The position numbers and the translations under genes were made by a program. This document shows, piece after piece, positions 45,593 to 53,329 of a stretch of 64,000 nucleotides of DNA; within the stretch, counting starts at the first letter, position 1, and each line of letters opens with the position of its first letter. A model generated the notes under the pieces. That model was not told the origin of the DNA and did not search any database. It saw only the letters and a program-made list of their open reading frames with translations. Origin of the DNA: an uncultured Clostridium sp. (GTDB taxonomy: Bacteria > Bacillota > Clostridia > Lachnospirales > Lachnospiraceae); NCBI RefSeq assembly GCF_900547735.1, contig NZ_URHZ01000001.1, positions 62,001 to 126,000 on the forward strand, written 5' to 3'.

Positions 45593-47017
45593 ATGGCAAC
45601 TACCCGCCATTTCACCCGGCACGTCAATGCGGGGGAAACCATAGCGGAGGCCATAAAGGATTGTACCGACTACGGCAAAAACCCAGAAAAGACCCGGGGT
45701 GGCGACCTCATATCCGCCTATGAGTGCGACCCGGCCACGGTGGACGCGGAATTTCTTCTCTCCAAGAGCAAGTACAAGGCCATCACGGGCCGGGAACAAA
45801 AACGGGACGAAAACATTTTATGCTATCAGATCCGGCAGTCCTTCCTTCCCGGAGAAGTGACCCCGGAGGAAGCAAATCGTATCGGCTATGAGCTCGGCAT
45901 GAGTTGGACAAAAGGCAGGCACGCTTTTCTGGTAACGACCCACATTGACAAGGCTCATATCCACAATCACATTTACTATAATTCAACGTCGCTGGACTGC
46001 ACCCGAAAATTTCGGAACTTCTGGAACAGCTCGTTTGCCATACGGCGTGTTAGCGACCGGATTTGTCTGGAACACGGACTTTCCATTGTGAAAAATCCGA
46101 AGCCCCGGAGCAAGGGGAAGTTTAAGAACTATGGGGACTGGCTCGGAGACAACAAACCGCCCACTTTTCAGGAACAGCTGCGGGCGCAGATCGACGCGGC
46201 CCTCTTGCAAAAGCCTGCCGATTTTACCGCCTTTCTCTCGCTGATGGAGGCGGAGGGCTACAAGGTAAAACATGGACGCGGCGATTCTCTCTCCTTCCGG
46301 GTTCCCGGACAGGAACGTTTTACCCGTTGTCGGGCCTCCACGCTCGGGGAAGGCTACGGGCCGGAGGATATACGGGCCGTTATTGAGGGCCGCTCCCCTT
46401 TGCCGTCCAACCGGGCGGCGGAGCCTGTGAAACAGGGCCGCAAGCTCAATCTGATTATTGACATTCAGACCCGGCTTCAAGGCAAGGGGCCCGCTTATGA
46501 ACGGTGGGCGAAGGTATTCAACCTAAAGCAGATGGCGGCGGCGCTGGCCTACTTGCAGGACAACGGCCTGACGGAATATGAACAGTTGGAGAAGAAAGCA
46601 GAACAGGCCACGGAGCACTTTCACACGCTGGCCGGAAAAATCAAGACAGTAGAGGACGCGCTTGCCACCAATACGGAGCTTAAAGGGGCCACGGTCAATT
46701 ATGCCAAGACCCGCCCTGTGTTCGAGGCGTACAAAGCGGCCCGGTACAGCCGGAAATACCTTGCGGAACATGAGGCGGAAATTGAGATTTACCGGGCGGC
46801 TCGGGCAACCATGAGCGCCATTCTGGACGGCGCAAAGCTCCCCAAAATGGATAGGCTCAAAGAGAAAGGCCGCAGGCTGGCGGCGGAGAAAAAGGAGCTC
46901 TACGCCGAGTACCGGGAAGCCCGGCGGGAAATGCGGGAAGTCACGACGGCAAAGGCAAACATTGATTATCTGCTCGGCCTGGCCGGGCAGGAGAAAAACA
47001 AGGAACAGGAGCGATAG
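45593..47017 (+). CDS. MOBP-type relaxase (MobA/VirD2)
   Basis: 474 aa, AAGGAGGTGACAC upstream. N-terminal relaxase fold: TRHFTRHVNAGETIAEAIKDCTDYGKNP, with ENILCYQIRQSFLPGEVTPEEANRIGYELG and the metal-binding motif THIDKAHIHNHIYYNS (His117, Asp119, His122, His124, His126). The catalytic Tyr is probably one of those in the first 30-50 residues. The C-terminal half is coiled coil (KKAEQATEHFHTLAGKIKTVED...). It nicks oriT and pilots the strand into the recipient. Confidence 0.93.
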   Translation: MATTRHFTRHVNAGETIAEAIKDCTDYGKNPEKTRGGDLISAYECDPATVDAEFLLSKSKYKAITGREQKRDENILCYQIRQSFLPGEVTPEEANRIGYELGMSWTKGRHAFLVTTHIDKAHIHNHIYYNSTSLDCTRKFRNFWNSSFAIRRVSDRICLEHGLSIVKNPKPRSKGKFKNYGDWLGDNKPPTFQEQLRAQIDAALLQKPADFTAFLSLMEAEGYKVKHGRGDSLSFRVPGQERFTRCRASTLGEGYGPEDIRAVIEGRSPLPSNRAAEPVKQGRKLNLIIDIQTRLQGKGPAYERWAKVFNLKQMAAALAYLQDNGLTEYEQLEKKAEQATEHFHTLAGKIKTVEDALATNTELKGATVNYAKTRPVFEAYKAARYSRKYLAEHEAEIEIYRAARATMSAILDGAKLPKMDRLKEKGRRLAAEKKELYAEYREARREMREVTTAKANIDYLLGLAGQEKNKEQER

Positions 47018-47151
47018 CGAATGAGACGCAACCGACCAAGCGAAGCGCCGGGACTTCGGGCCAAGTTGGCCCGAGGTTCCGCAGGGTTTGGGGCTGGCCC
47101 CAACAAGCGGGATTTTTCAGGTTTCGGCGGAGGCCGGAACTTGAAAAATTC

Positions 47152-47171
47152 GCAAGTGTCTATACACTTGC
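47152..47171. other. Inverted repeat downstream of the relaxase
   Basis: GCAAGTGT-CTAT-ACACTTGC is a perfect 8-bp inverted repeat, 134 bp after the relaxase stop. A relaxase recognition hairpin (oriT) is one possibility; a terminator is less likely as no T-tract follows. Confidence 0.4.
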
Positions 47172-47218
47172 ATCGCTTGCCGTTTAGCGGAAGGCTGAAA
47201 AAGATAACAAAGAAATAA

Positions 47219-47232
47219 GACATACATATGTC
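47219..47232. promoter_or_regulatory. Candidate WYL-regulator operator
   Basis: GACATACATATGTC lies just before a TTATAAT-like -10 of the regulator gene; a related GACATAAAGGTGTC is at 48181-48194 before the flavin reductase gene. Confidence 0.5.
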
Positions 47233-47265
47233 CTATTCCATGTTATAATGGCATGGGGTGATTAT

Positions 47266-48180
47266 ATGAAGATAGACCGTCTTATCGGTATTATTACAAT
47301 ACTTTTGCAAAAGGAAAAAGTAACAATTTCTCAATTAGCCAAGCGTTTCGAGGTTTCATGCAGGACTATCCAGCGTGATATTGATGATATATGTAAAGCT
47401 GGTATCCCTATTGTGTCTATGCAAGGATATGGCGGGGGGATTTCCATTGAAGAAGGTTATAAAATTGATAAAACAATACTGACACAAAAAGAATTGAGTG
47501 CTATTTTTATGGGCCTCAAGAGTATTGATACCATTTCAAAATACCCTTATACTCAAAGCCTGATGGAAAAACTAAGTCACGATAAGAGCTCAATCCTTTC
47601 CGATCAAAACAGAATTATTATTAGTTTAGCCTCGTTTTATCAAGTAAGCCTAACTGAAAAAATAGATTTAATAAAACAGGCTATTAACAATCGGGAACTG
47701 ATTTTATTCCACTACTATTCTGAAAAAGGAGAAAGTGAACGTACCATTGAGCCTTATTTTATAATATTTAGGTGGTTTGCATGGTATGTTTACGGGTACT
47801 GCCTTACTCAACAAGATTATAGACTTTTCAAATTAAATCGTTTAAGCAAATTACAGAATCTAAAAACAAATTATGAGGAAAGATTTATTTCAGAAAAAGA
47901 ACTTGATTTTGACCAATATATTTGGCGTGACGATATAAAACTGGTAGCCCTTTTTGATATGAGTGTAAAATATAGACTGATTGATGAATATGGCCCGGAA
48001 TGTATAACATTAGATCATCAATCTGGCAAACTGCTTTTTGAAAATGTTTTTACTAATTATAATTATTTAGTTCAATGGATACTTAGTTATGGAGAGGCAG
48101 TAAAAGTTATTGAACCTTGTGAATTAGTGAATGAAATCCGTAAAAAGGCCAAAAACATGTTAGCTCAATACGAGGAATAG
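47266..48180 (+). CDS. HTH-WYL transcriptional regulator (YafY-like), AT-rich cargo
   Basis: 304 aa from ATG 47266 (GGGGTGATTAT upstream). HTH_11 at the N-terminus (RLIGIITILLQKEKVTISQLAKRFEVSCRTIQRDIDDICKAGIPIVSMQGYGGGISIEEGYKID) followed by a WYL ligand domain (IEPYFIIFRWFAWYVYGYCLTQQDYRLFKLNRLSKL) and a C-terminal extension. WYL proteins sense small or nucleic-acid ligands. It is likely to control the adjacent flavin reductase gene through the GACAT...TGTC boxes. Confidence 0.88.
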   Translation: MKIDRLIGIITILLQKEKVTISQLAKRFEVSCRTIQRDIDDICKAGIPIVSMQGYGGGISIEEGYKIDKTILTQKELSAIFMGLKSIDTISKYPYTQSLMEKLSHDKSSILSDQNRIIISLASFYQVSLTEKIDLIKQAINNRELILFHYYSEKGESERTIEPYFIIFRWFAWYVYGYCLTQQDYRLFKLNRLSKLQNLKTNYEERFISEKELDFDQYIWRDDIKLVALFDMSVKYRLIDEYGPECITLDHQSGKLLFENVFTNYNYLVQWILSYGEAVKVIEPCELVNEIRKKAKNMLAQYEE

Positions 48181-48236
48181 GACATAAAGGTGTCGTATTA
48201 CATGTGTTACGATTAAAACAAACGGAGGAATTGAAT

Positions 48237-48920
48237 ATGAAAAAAGAAATATCTATTACAGAGAGGCCGGAAAAACTTGCCGGATATGAAGCGGAGCAAT
48301 ACTTTGCTGCCTGTGGTAATTTGTCGTGGTACGATTTTGTGACAGCCATGCCATCGTTGGTATTCCTCGTTACAGGCTGGAAATCGAACGGTAAGGAAAA
48401 CGCCTGTCTGCAATCTTGGTCTACCTTTGCCGGAAGTGGAGCTGACAACTTTGTATGTATCATGGGAAAGGTTAATAGAGGCGGGCATATGTATCAATCG
48501 CTGAAAGAAACAAAAGTATGTGTATTAAATTTCCCCTCTATCGACATTTATGACCGCTGTATAAAAACGATTGGCAACAATCAGTTTGAAACAGATGAAA
48601 TTACCGCCTCTGGCTTAACTGCGGAGAAAGCCATAATGGTCAACGCTCCACAAATTAAAGAGTGCTTTTTGAATATCGAATGTGAATATTTGTGGGAACA
48701 TGAGCTTTTCGAGGGAAGTCAAGAAGTTGCTGTTGCATTGAAAGCCGTCAACATTTGTATGGATAGAGAACGCTACGACCAATGTATGCTCGGCAGATAC
48801 GGAAAGAGTGGATATTTATATCAAATCGACCAACCGACCAATCCAGAAACAGGTGAGATCACGCCGATAAATCGCGGAACATTGGAACCGGATGTTCCCA
48901 TTGAGTGGGTTACGAATTAA
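48237..48920 (+). CDS. Flavin reductase-like FMN-binding protein
   Basis: 227 aa from ATG 48237 (ACGGAGGAATTGAAT). Flavin reductase split-barrel features: TAMPSLVFLVTGWKSNGKENACLQSWSTFAGSGADNFVCIMGKVNRGGHMYQSLKETKVCVLNFPS. Such proteins bind FMN and reduce it or other acceptors. With its WYL regulator it forms an inducible cargo pair, perhaps detoxifying an electrophile or antibiotic (inference). Confidence 0.82.
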   Translation: MKKEISITERPEKLAGYEAEQYFAACGNLSWYDFVTAMPSLVFLVTGWKSNGKENACLQSWSTFAGSGADNFVCIMGKVNRGGHMYQSLKETKVCVLNFPSIDIYDRCIKTIGNNQFETDEITASGLTAEKAIMVNAPQIKECFLNIECEYLWEHELFEGSQEVAVALKAVNICMDRERYDQCMLGRYGKSGYLYQIDQPTNPETGEITPINRGTLEPDVPIEWVTN

Positions 48921-48999
48921 GCGTTTGCTTCGGGCCAAGTTGGCCCGAAGTCTACAAAGTGGCCGCTGCTGCAACAAAAAAATGTTGTATTGTCAGATG

Positions 49000-49030
49000 A
49001 AAAAGCGGGGGCTATCACGCCTCCGCTTTT
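49000..49030. terminator. Terminator between flavin reductase and XRE genes
   Basis: AAAAGCGG-GGC arm (from 49000) and GCC-CCGCTTTT arm (to 49030) around TATCAC. It overlaps the last codons of the minus-strand XRE gene. Confidence 0.75.
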
Positions 49031-49377
49031 CTGGCTTCTTTGGCTTTCTGGATTCCTTGTACAGTGTCCGTCACTATAACAAGATCGGTTTCATCAACAC
49101 AATTCAGAAGTTCGTCAAGTTGACGGCGCTGTGTGCTTTTGTCCGGCGCTTTATCTGGAAAGAAAAACTGATCCACCGATATATCAAAGAAAGTTACAAG
49201 CTCGTAAAACACTTGCAGGCTCGGGTGCTGTCCCTCGTTCTCGATTGAGACAAGATAGCGCGGGGCGATGTCAAGCTCTTTCCCTAAACGCTCCCGTGTA
49301 TAGCCCTTTGCCTTCCTGGCCGCTTTGATGGCCTGACCGAAAGCCTTGAAGTCATAGACTTCTGTTGGTTTTCTCAT
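49015..49377 (-). CDS. XRE-type HTH repressor of the ICE
   Basis: 120 aa. HTH: FGQAIKAARKAKGYTRERLGKELDIAPRYLVSIENEGQHPSLQVFYELVTFFDISVDQFFFP, then a short helical tail. Transcribed away from the regulatory region containing the sigma-like gene. In Tn916/Tn1549-like elements a protein of this kind controls excision and transfer genes. Ribosome site weak (GGTGATATATTT upstream). Confidence 0.88.
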   Translation of the reverse strand: MRKPTEVYDFKAFGQAIKAARKAKGYTRERLGKELDIAPRYLVSIENEGQHPSLQVFYELVTFFDISVDQFFFPDKAPDKSTQRRQLDELLNCVDETDLVIVTDTVQGIQKAKEARKAEA

Positions 49378-49550
49378 AAATATATCACCCTATTACATTG
49401 TACAGTGCCAATTTAAGAAGATAAATGAGTGTACAACACATAGTATTTACCTAAATAGCGCCAATTATATGTACAAAAACATAATCGCCCAACGGCTAAT
49501 AAAAAAAACCGTTGTCCGGCGGTTGGGTATCTATGCGCTTATCCAAAATC

Positions 49551-49595
49551 CAAACGACGGTTTTGAAATAACAATTTCAAGCCGCCGTTTTCTTT
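49551..49595 (+). terminator. Strong attenuator/terminator in the regulatory region
   Basis: AAACGaCGG-TTTGAAAT (49551-49568) pairs with ATTTCAA-CCGcCGTTTT (to 49590), followed by CTTTTT. A second hairpin CCCAACGG...GTTGGG lies at 49487-49526. Position before a leader peptide and the sigma-like gene suggests attenuation, as known for Tn916 orf12. Confidence 0.72.
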
Positions 49596-49671
49596 TTGAA
49601 AATTAGAATAACGGAGGGTGTGATAAAGTCGCCCTTTTTTGAGGACACGGCGGTTCAAGGAGGAAATCGCC

Positions 49672-49779
49672 GTGAAGTTTTTTATTCGACATAATCAGAC
49701 AAACTTCTACTTCTCAAAAAAAGTCTGGCCCCTTATGACCATAACTGCGCCCCTCCATTTACCTATACACATCATTTAA
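49672..49779 (+). CDS. 35-aa leader peptide candidate
   Basis: GTG 49672 with AAGGAGG upstream, MKFFIRHNQTNFYFSKKVWPLMTITAPLHLPIHII. Aromatic- and His-rich, positioned between an attenuator and the sigma-like gene. It may be a translated leader rather than a functional protein. Confidence 0.45.
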   Translation: MKFFIRHNQTNFYFSKKVWPLMTITAPLHLPIHII

Positions 49780-49969
49780 GAGGAACTAATAGCGTTTGTT
49801 CTTGCGCTCGTTTGGCCTTGTGTCATTCGGGCGCTTTTCTTTTCCTACGGGCCAGCTTCGGGCCAACTTGGCCCGAGGCCCTTATCAGGCAGGAGCAGCC
49901 CCGGTGCCGTTCTCCGCCCTTCTCCATTTCGGTTTCCCTGTTCACCCACAACCGAAATGGAGGTTTATT

Positions 49970-50392
49970 ATGTCAAAAATCAATTTGCGGGAATTTTACC
50001 CGTTCTATCATAACGATCTGTTTGTGGAGGTTCCCGACGAGGTAGCCGAGGCGCTGGCCGAAGCTGAACGGCTGGAACGAAACTATATCCGCCGCGTGTA
50101 CTGGAACAAAGCATATTTTTCTTTGGACGCCGAGGACGGTATCGAGCATGAGGCGCTTTTTGTGGCCCTGTCTCCTTGTGAGTTGTACGAGCGCAAGGTG
50201 ACGGCCCAAGAGCTCCGCGCTGCCCTTTCTGCCCTACCTGAAATGCAGAGCCGCAGGGTTTACGCCCACTACATACTCGGCATGAACAAAACCGAGATTG
50301 CGTGGGCCGAGGGAGTCCATGAGAAAACGGTGCGTACTTCGATTGAGCGAGGGCTTCGCAATATGGAAAATTTCTTAAAAAATCGTATCTGA
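49970..50392 (+). CDS. Sigma-70 region 4-like ICE regulator
   Basis: 140 aa from ATG 49970 (AATGGAGG upstream). The C-terminal half RAALSALPEMQSRRVYAHYILGMNKTEIAWAEGVHEKTVRTSIERGLRNMENFL is a sigma region 4 HTH. No region 2 is visible, as in Tn916 Orf7-type regulators. Expected to activate excision or transfer promoters of the element. Confidence 0.85.
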   Translation: MSKINLREFYPFYHNDLFVEVPDEVAEALAEAERLERNYIRRVYWNKAYFSLDAEDGIEHEALFVALSPCELYERKVTAQELRAALSALPEMQSRRVYAHYILGMNKTEIAWAEGVHEKTVRTSIERGLRNMENFLKNRI

Positions 50393-50479
50393 CCCGGCCC
50401 GAATTTGCCCGTTTAATCTCATGGCTTATGAAAGGGATAATTCTCTTGTGTAGCTTGACAATTTCATAAAAAGATACCC

Positions 50480-50830
50480 GGATACGAAGGGTGCGTGTAC
50501 TAAGTGACAGGCCCGCCATGACCTCTATTGCCAGAGAATAGAGAGAGCGACAAGGCCCATGCCGCAGGCGGGCCGAGGCTGGCCCCGCCGGATAAAGCCC
50601 ACTAACCTTGATACTTGCGTTTAGTCATAGTCCGAGCGTTGAAGCGGCCATCAGGCCGTGAGCCGTCGCAGGCATTGAGAACGCCTTGCCATAAGAATGG
50701 GGAGAGGTGAAATTCCTATGGGGTGGACAAGCCGCCGCCTGTCCGGGTTATCTGTTGAAGCAAACGATCAGGAGCGCCGGGCTGGATAATCTGTCTGATA
50801 ACAGCCCAAAACTTCCCGGCGCGGCGCTCC
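50480..50830. ncRNA. Structured noncoding region, about 350 nt
   Basis: No ribosome-preceded gene is seen between 50393 and 50857. Several stems are evident: CCCGCC at 50512 region with GGCGGG at 50567 region; GCGGCC-ATCA-GGCCG near 50644; and a long closing hairpin GGAGCGC (50771-50777) with GCGCTCC (50824-50830), inner GGGCTG/CAGCCC. No poly-T follows. Could be an ICE ncRNA or part of oriT. Confidence 0.45.
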
Positions 50831-50857
50831 ACCTATTTTGAAATAGGGAGAATCGAA

Positions 50858-51058
50858 ATGGAAAAAGATTTAACTTTGGATATGATGTTGACCGAGCGGT
50901 GGAGCAACAACGCCTGCCGCGGTTACGTCATTTGGGCGATGGAAAACTGTAACTTCAAGCCCGAGGACATTAAACGGGTGGTTCGTGAGCTTCATTGGGT
51001 TTTCGATATGAAATCCATTGAAGAAGCCGACGAGCACTATTGCCAAAGTCCTTACTAA
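50858..51058 (+). CDS. 66-aa small ICE protein
   Basis: MEKDLTLDMMLTERWSNNACRGYVIWAMENCNFKPEDIKRVVRELHWVFDMKSIEEADEHYCQSPY, preceded by ATAGGGAGAATCG. Looks like a compact helical domain; no family recognised. Ends before a palindrome and a CAAAGGGCGGC/GCCGCCCTTTG hairpin (51116-51149). Confidence 0.7.
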   Translation: MEKDLTLDMMLTERWSNNACRGYVIWAMENCNFKPEDIKRVVRELHWVFDMKSIEEADEHYCQSPY

Positions 51059-51210
51059 ACCTTTCTTTTGCTCTGACCTCGGGCCAAGTTGGCCCGAGGT
51101 CTTATGAGCAGATGGCAAAGGGCGGCGCGTATAAGCGGGCCGCCCTTTGTCATTTCCTCATAGGACAATCAGGGAATGACATACACATGGAAGAAAGGGG
51201 GCGAATATCC

Positions 51211-51474
51211 ATGCAAAATCAAATTCATTTATCGGAACTCGCGGGCGTTGATATAACGACAGTCAACAAAGAGGACTTAGTTGACGTGTCCGGGCTGGCC
51301 TTCGATAACACGGTTCCGAGAGAACAGCGGGCGGCGCAGGTGCTCCGCAAGGTAAAAAATCCGTACTGCTTTCGGGTGGGCGATATGGGCGTAAAACTGG
51401 AATTTCTGGATAACGCCCCGCCCCTCCAAGATTGTTTTTCCGACTTCCTTCAACGTAAAAAAAGCGGCCTGTAA
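51211..51474 (+). CDS. DUF6870-like small ICE protein
   Basis: 87 aa from ATG 51211 (AAAGGGGGCG 8 nt upstream; ATG 51187 is an alternative). VDVSGLAFDNTVPREQRAAQVLRKVKNPYCFRVGDMGVKLEFLDNAPPLQDCFSDFLQRKK matches a small family common just before the integrase of Clostridia elements; I believe it is DUF6870. Function unknown. Confidence 0.75.
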   Translation: MQNQIHLSELAGVDITTVNKEDLVDVSGLAFDNTVPREQRAAQVLRKVKNPYCFRVGDMGVKLEFLDNAPPLQDCFSDFLQRKKSGL

Positions 51475-51492
51475 CAAATGTTCAGGCCGCTT
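51462..51492 (+). terminator. Terminator before the recombinase gene
   Basis: AAGCGGCCTG (51462-51471) and CAGGCCGCTT (51483-51492) around an 11-nt loop that contains the preceding stop codon. Confidence 0.7.
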
Positions 51493-51506
51493 GTGTCGGC
51501 CTACGG

Positions 51507-51561
51507 ACAAGGTTTGCAAAGGCTCGACAACATTGTTCACGCCACCTATAAATGGTATAAT
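51507..51561 (+). promoter_or_regulatory. Recombinase promoter with shared control module
   Basis: TTGTTC 51533-51538, 17-bp spacer, extended -10 TGG-TATAAT at 51556-51561. The upstream part (TTTGCAAA, CGACAACATTGTT) duplicates the relaxase-operon promoter at 45116. Confidence 0.75.
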
Positions 51562-51594
51562 ATAGGTGTAAAGTGATAAGGGAAGGAGGTTCAC

Positions 51595-53286
51595 ATGGCG
51601 CGAAAGAGCCGTGTTATCACTGAAACTCAAAAGCAGGAAAGCGCAAAAGCATTTGAATGGAAAATCGGTATTTATATCAGACTTTCCAAAGAAGATTTAA
51701 GAAATAACGATGAATCCGAAAGTGTAACCAACCAGAGAAAAATCAATCTGGAATTTGTAGAAGAAAAGTTCTGCAACGAAAAGTATATCATTTATGATAT
51801 TTATGTAGACGATGGACGCTCTGGAACGACGGAGGACACACGCCCTGATTTTCAAAGGTTATCGAAAGATATTCGTGAGGGTAATGTTAATTGCGTTATT
51901 TGTAAAACTCTCGCCCGGGCCTTTCGTAATTATGCCGACCAGGGGAAATTTCTGGAACAATACCTCCCCACATATGGTTGCCGCTTTATCGCATTTGGCA
52001 ACCCTTATGTTGATACTTTCGCCAATCCAGACTGTATGCAGAACATGGAAATTCCTATAAACGGCCTGATGAATGACCGTTATGCGGCAAGAACATCCGA
52101 AGATGTGCGAAGAACCTTTCGGACAAAACGCAATAAGGGGGAGTTTATCGGTGCATTTGCTCCATACGGATATTTGAAAAATCCTGAAAACAAAAGTGCA
52201 TTTATTATTGACGAAGAAGCCTCGGAAGTTGTGAAGGAGATATTTGAAAAATATCTGGACGGTATGAGTAAACTCTCCATTGTACGATACTTAAATGACC
52301 ATGGTATTCCCTGCCCAACAATATACAAGCAAAAACGGTTGGGGCTGAAATACCAAAATCCCCATAGTGATCCAGCAAAAAATCCACTTTGGAGTGAAAA
52401 GACAGTAGGAGCGATACTTAAAAATCAAATGTATTGCGGGGATATGGTACAAGGGCGTTCTCGTATTAAGAGCTACAAAGTTCATATACAAGAGCAGGTT
52501 CCAGAGGAAGAATGGACGATTGTAAAGGAAAAACATCAACCAATTATTGACTGGGAAACTTTTGATAAAATTCAACGGTTATTGCAGAAAGACACTCGTA
52601 CCTCTCCCCAAAATGACACCTTATATCTGTTCAGCGGTTTCTTACGATGTGCAGATTGTCAAAAAGCTATGATAAGAAGTGAGGTAAAAGGGAACGTATA
52701 TTATTATTGCTCTACCTATAAAAGACGTTCAAAAAAGGCCTGTACGAAACATTCCATTAAACATGAACGTTTAGAAGCGGCTGTCCTGTTTGCCATTCAG
52801 CAATATGTATATCTGGCAATCGACTACACAAAGACCATAGAGCAAATTAACAGAGCCCCGATTATGAAAAGTCAGGATAAGAAGTTATCAGAGGCCATCT
52901 CCCAAAAGGAACGGGAACTTGCCAAGGTAGTTCGATATAAGCAGGCCATTTATCAAGACTGGAAAGATAATGAGATTAGTCAATCCGATTATCGCCGTAT
53001 GCGAGAAGATTATGAGGAACAGGAAAAAGAAATAAATGCCGTAATTAAAAAATTACAAGACGAGAGGGCCGAACAGGAAAACGGCGTAGACATTGAAAAT
53101 CCGTTTCTGGTAGCGTTCCGCAAGTATGAGAATATCACCACTCTAACCAGGGAAATTTTGATTGAACTGGTTGACAATATCATTGTTCATGAGGGCGGTA
53201 ACATTAGCATTATCCTTCGGTTTGCTGATGAACTCCGCCGGGTGCAGGATTTTATTGAAGTCAACACCCATTCAGAAGCGGTTTGA
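51595..53286 (+). CDS. Large serine recombinase (ICE integrase)
   Basis: 563 aa, AAGGAGGTTCAC upstream. Catalytic domain with IYIRLSKED (Ser31) and VDDGRSGTTEDTRPDFQRLSKDIREGNVNCVICKTLARAFRN; recombinase domain KNKGEFIGAFAPYGYLKNPENK...WSEKTVGAILKNQMYCGDMVQGRS; zinc ribbon CADCQ...YYYCSTYKRRSKKACTKH; C-terminal coiled coil. It integrates by attP x attB exchange with a short core, and excision normally needs a directionality factor, perhaps one of the small genes nearby. Its stop is 40 bp from the right end. Confidence 0.94.
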   Translation: MARKSRVITETQKQESAKAFEWKIGIYIRLSKEDLRNNDESESVTNQRKINLEFVEEKFCNEKYIIYDIYVDDGRSGTTEDTRPDFQRLSKDIREGNVNCVICKTLARAFRNYADQGKFLEQYLPTYGCRFIAFGNPYVDTFANPDCMQNMEIPINGLMNDRYAARTSEDVRRTFRTKRNKGEFIGAFAPYGYLKNPENKSAFIIDEEASEVVKEIFEKYLDGMSKLSIVRYLNDHGIPCPTIYKQKRLGLKYQNPHSDPAKNPLWSEKTVGAILKNQMYCGDMVQGRSRIKSYKVHIQEQVPEEEWTIVKEKHQPIIDWETFDKIQRLLQKDTRTSPQNDTLYLFSGFLRCADCQKAMIRSEVKGNVYYYCSTYKRRSKKACTKHSIKHERLEAAVLFAIQQYVYLAIDYTKTIEQINRAPIMKSQDKKLSEAISQKERELAKVVRYKQAIYQDWKDNEISQSDYRRMREDYEEQEKEINAVIKKLQDERAEQENGVDIENPFLVAFRKYENITTLTREILIELVDNIIVHEGGNISIILRFADELRRVQDFIEVNTHSEAV

Positions 53287-53312
53287 AATGACCGCATTTT
53301 AATTGATAGTTG

Positions 53313-53329
53313 GTTTTCTTATTATCCTC
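53313..53329. other. Right attachment site (attR)
   Basis: Element arm GTTTTCTTATTAT (complement of the left arm), overlapping the shared ATC at 53324-53326, then collagen sequence CTCGGCTCCACC. Rejoined attB would read GGGCCA-ATC-CTCGGC and keep the frame. Confidence 0.7.

Larger units (their letters stand above)
27856..51099. repeat. Family of 21 23-bp palindromes confined to the ICE
   Basis: Each copy has an 11-nt arm CTTCGGGCCAA, one central base (G in most) and the complementary arm. Starts: 27856 (one arm mismatch), 29418, 30764, 31605, 33970, 35190, 35939, 36620, 36993, 39437, 39542 (centre altered), 39674, 41621, 42452, 42966, 45084, 45510, 47053, 48928, 49856 (central C, opposite orientation), 51077. 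Most follow a stop codon by 1-15 bases and precede the next ribosome site; those at 36993, 39437, 39542, 39674, 41621 and 42452 are in frame inside genes. Copies 31605 and 51077 have both arms changed to CCTCGGG/CCCGAGG, keeping symmetry. There is no T-tract, so simple termination is not supported. None was seen in the host flanks. Confidence 0.92.

Noticed and set aside
47021..47218. 65-codon frame after the relaxase
   Set aside because: It runs through a palindrome copy and an inverted repeat, lacks a good ribosome site and has Gly/Arg-rich random composition.
27856..51099. Reading the 23-bp palindromes as ordinary rho-independent terminators
   Set aside because: Only the copy at 33970 is followed by a proper terminator, and that is a separate hairpin. 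Others are inside genes or upstream of coupled genes in the same operon, and none has its own T-tract.
49015..53286. Tyrosine integrase and excisionase typical of Tn916/Tn1549
   Set aside because: No tyrosine recombinase motif was found; the only integrase is the large serine recombinase.
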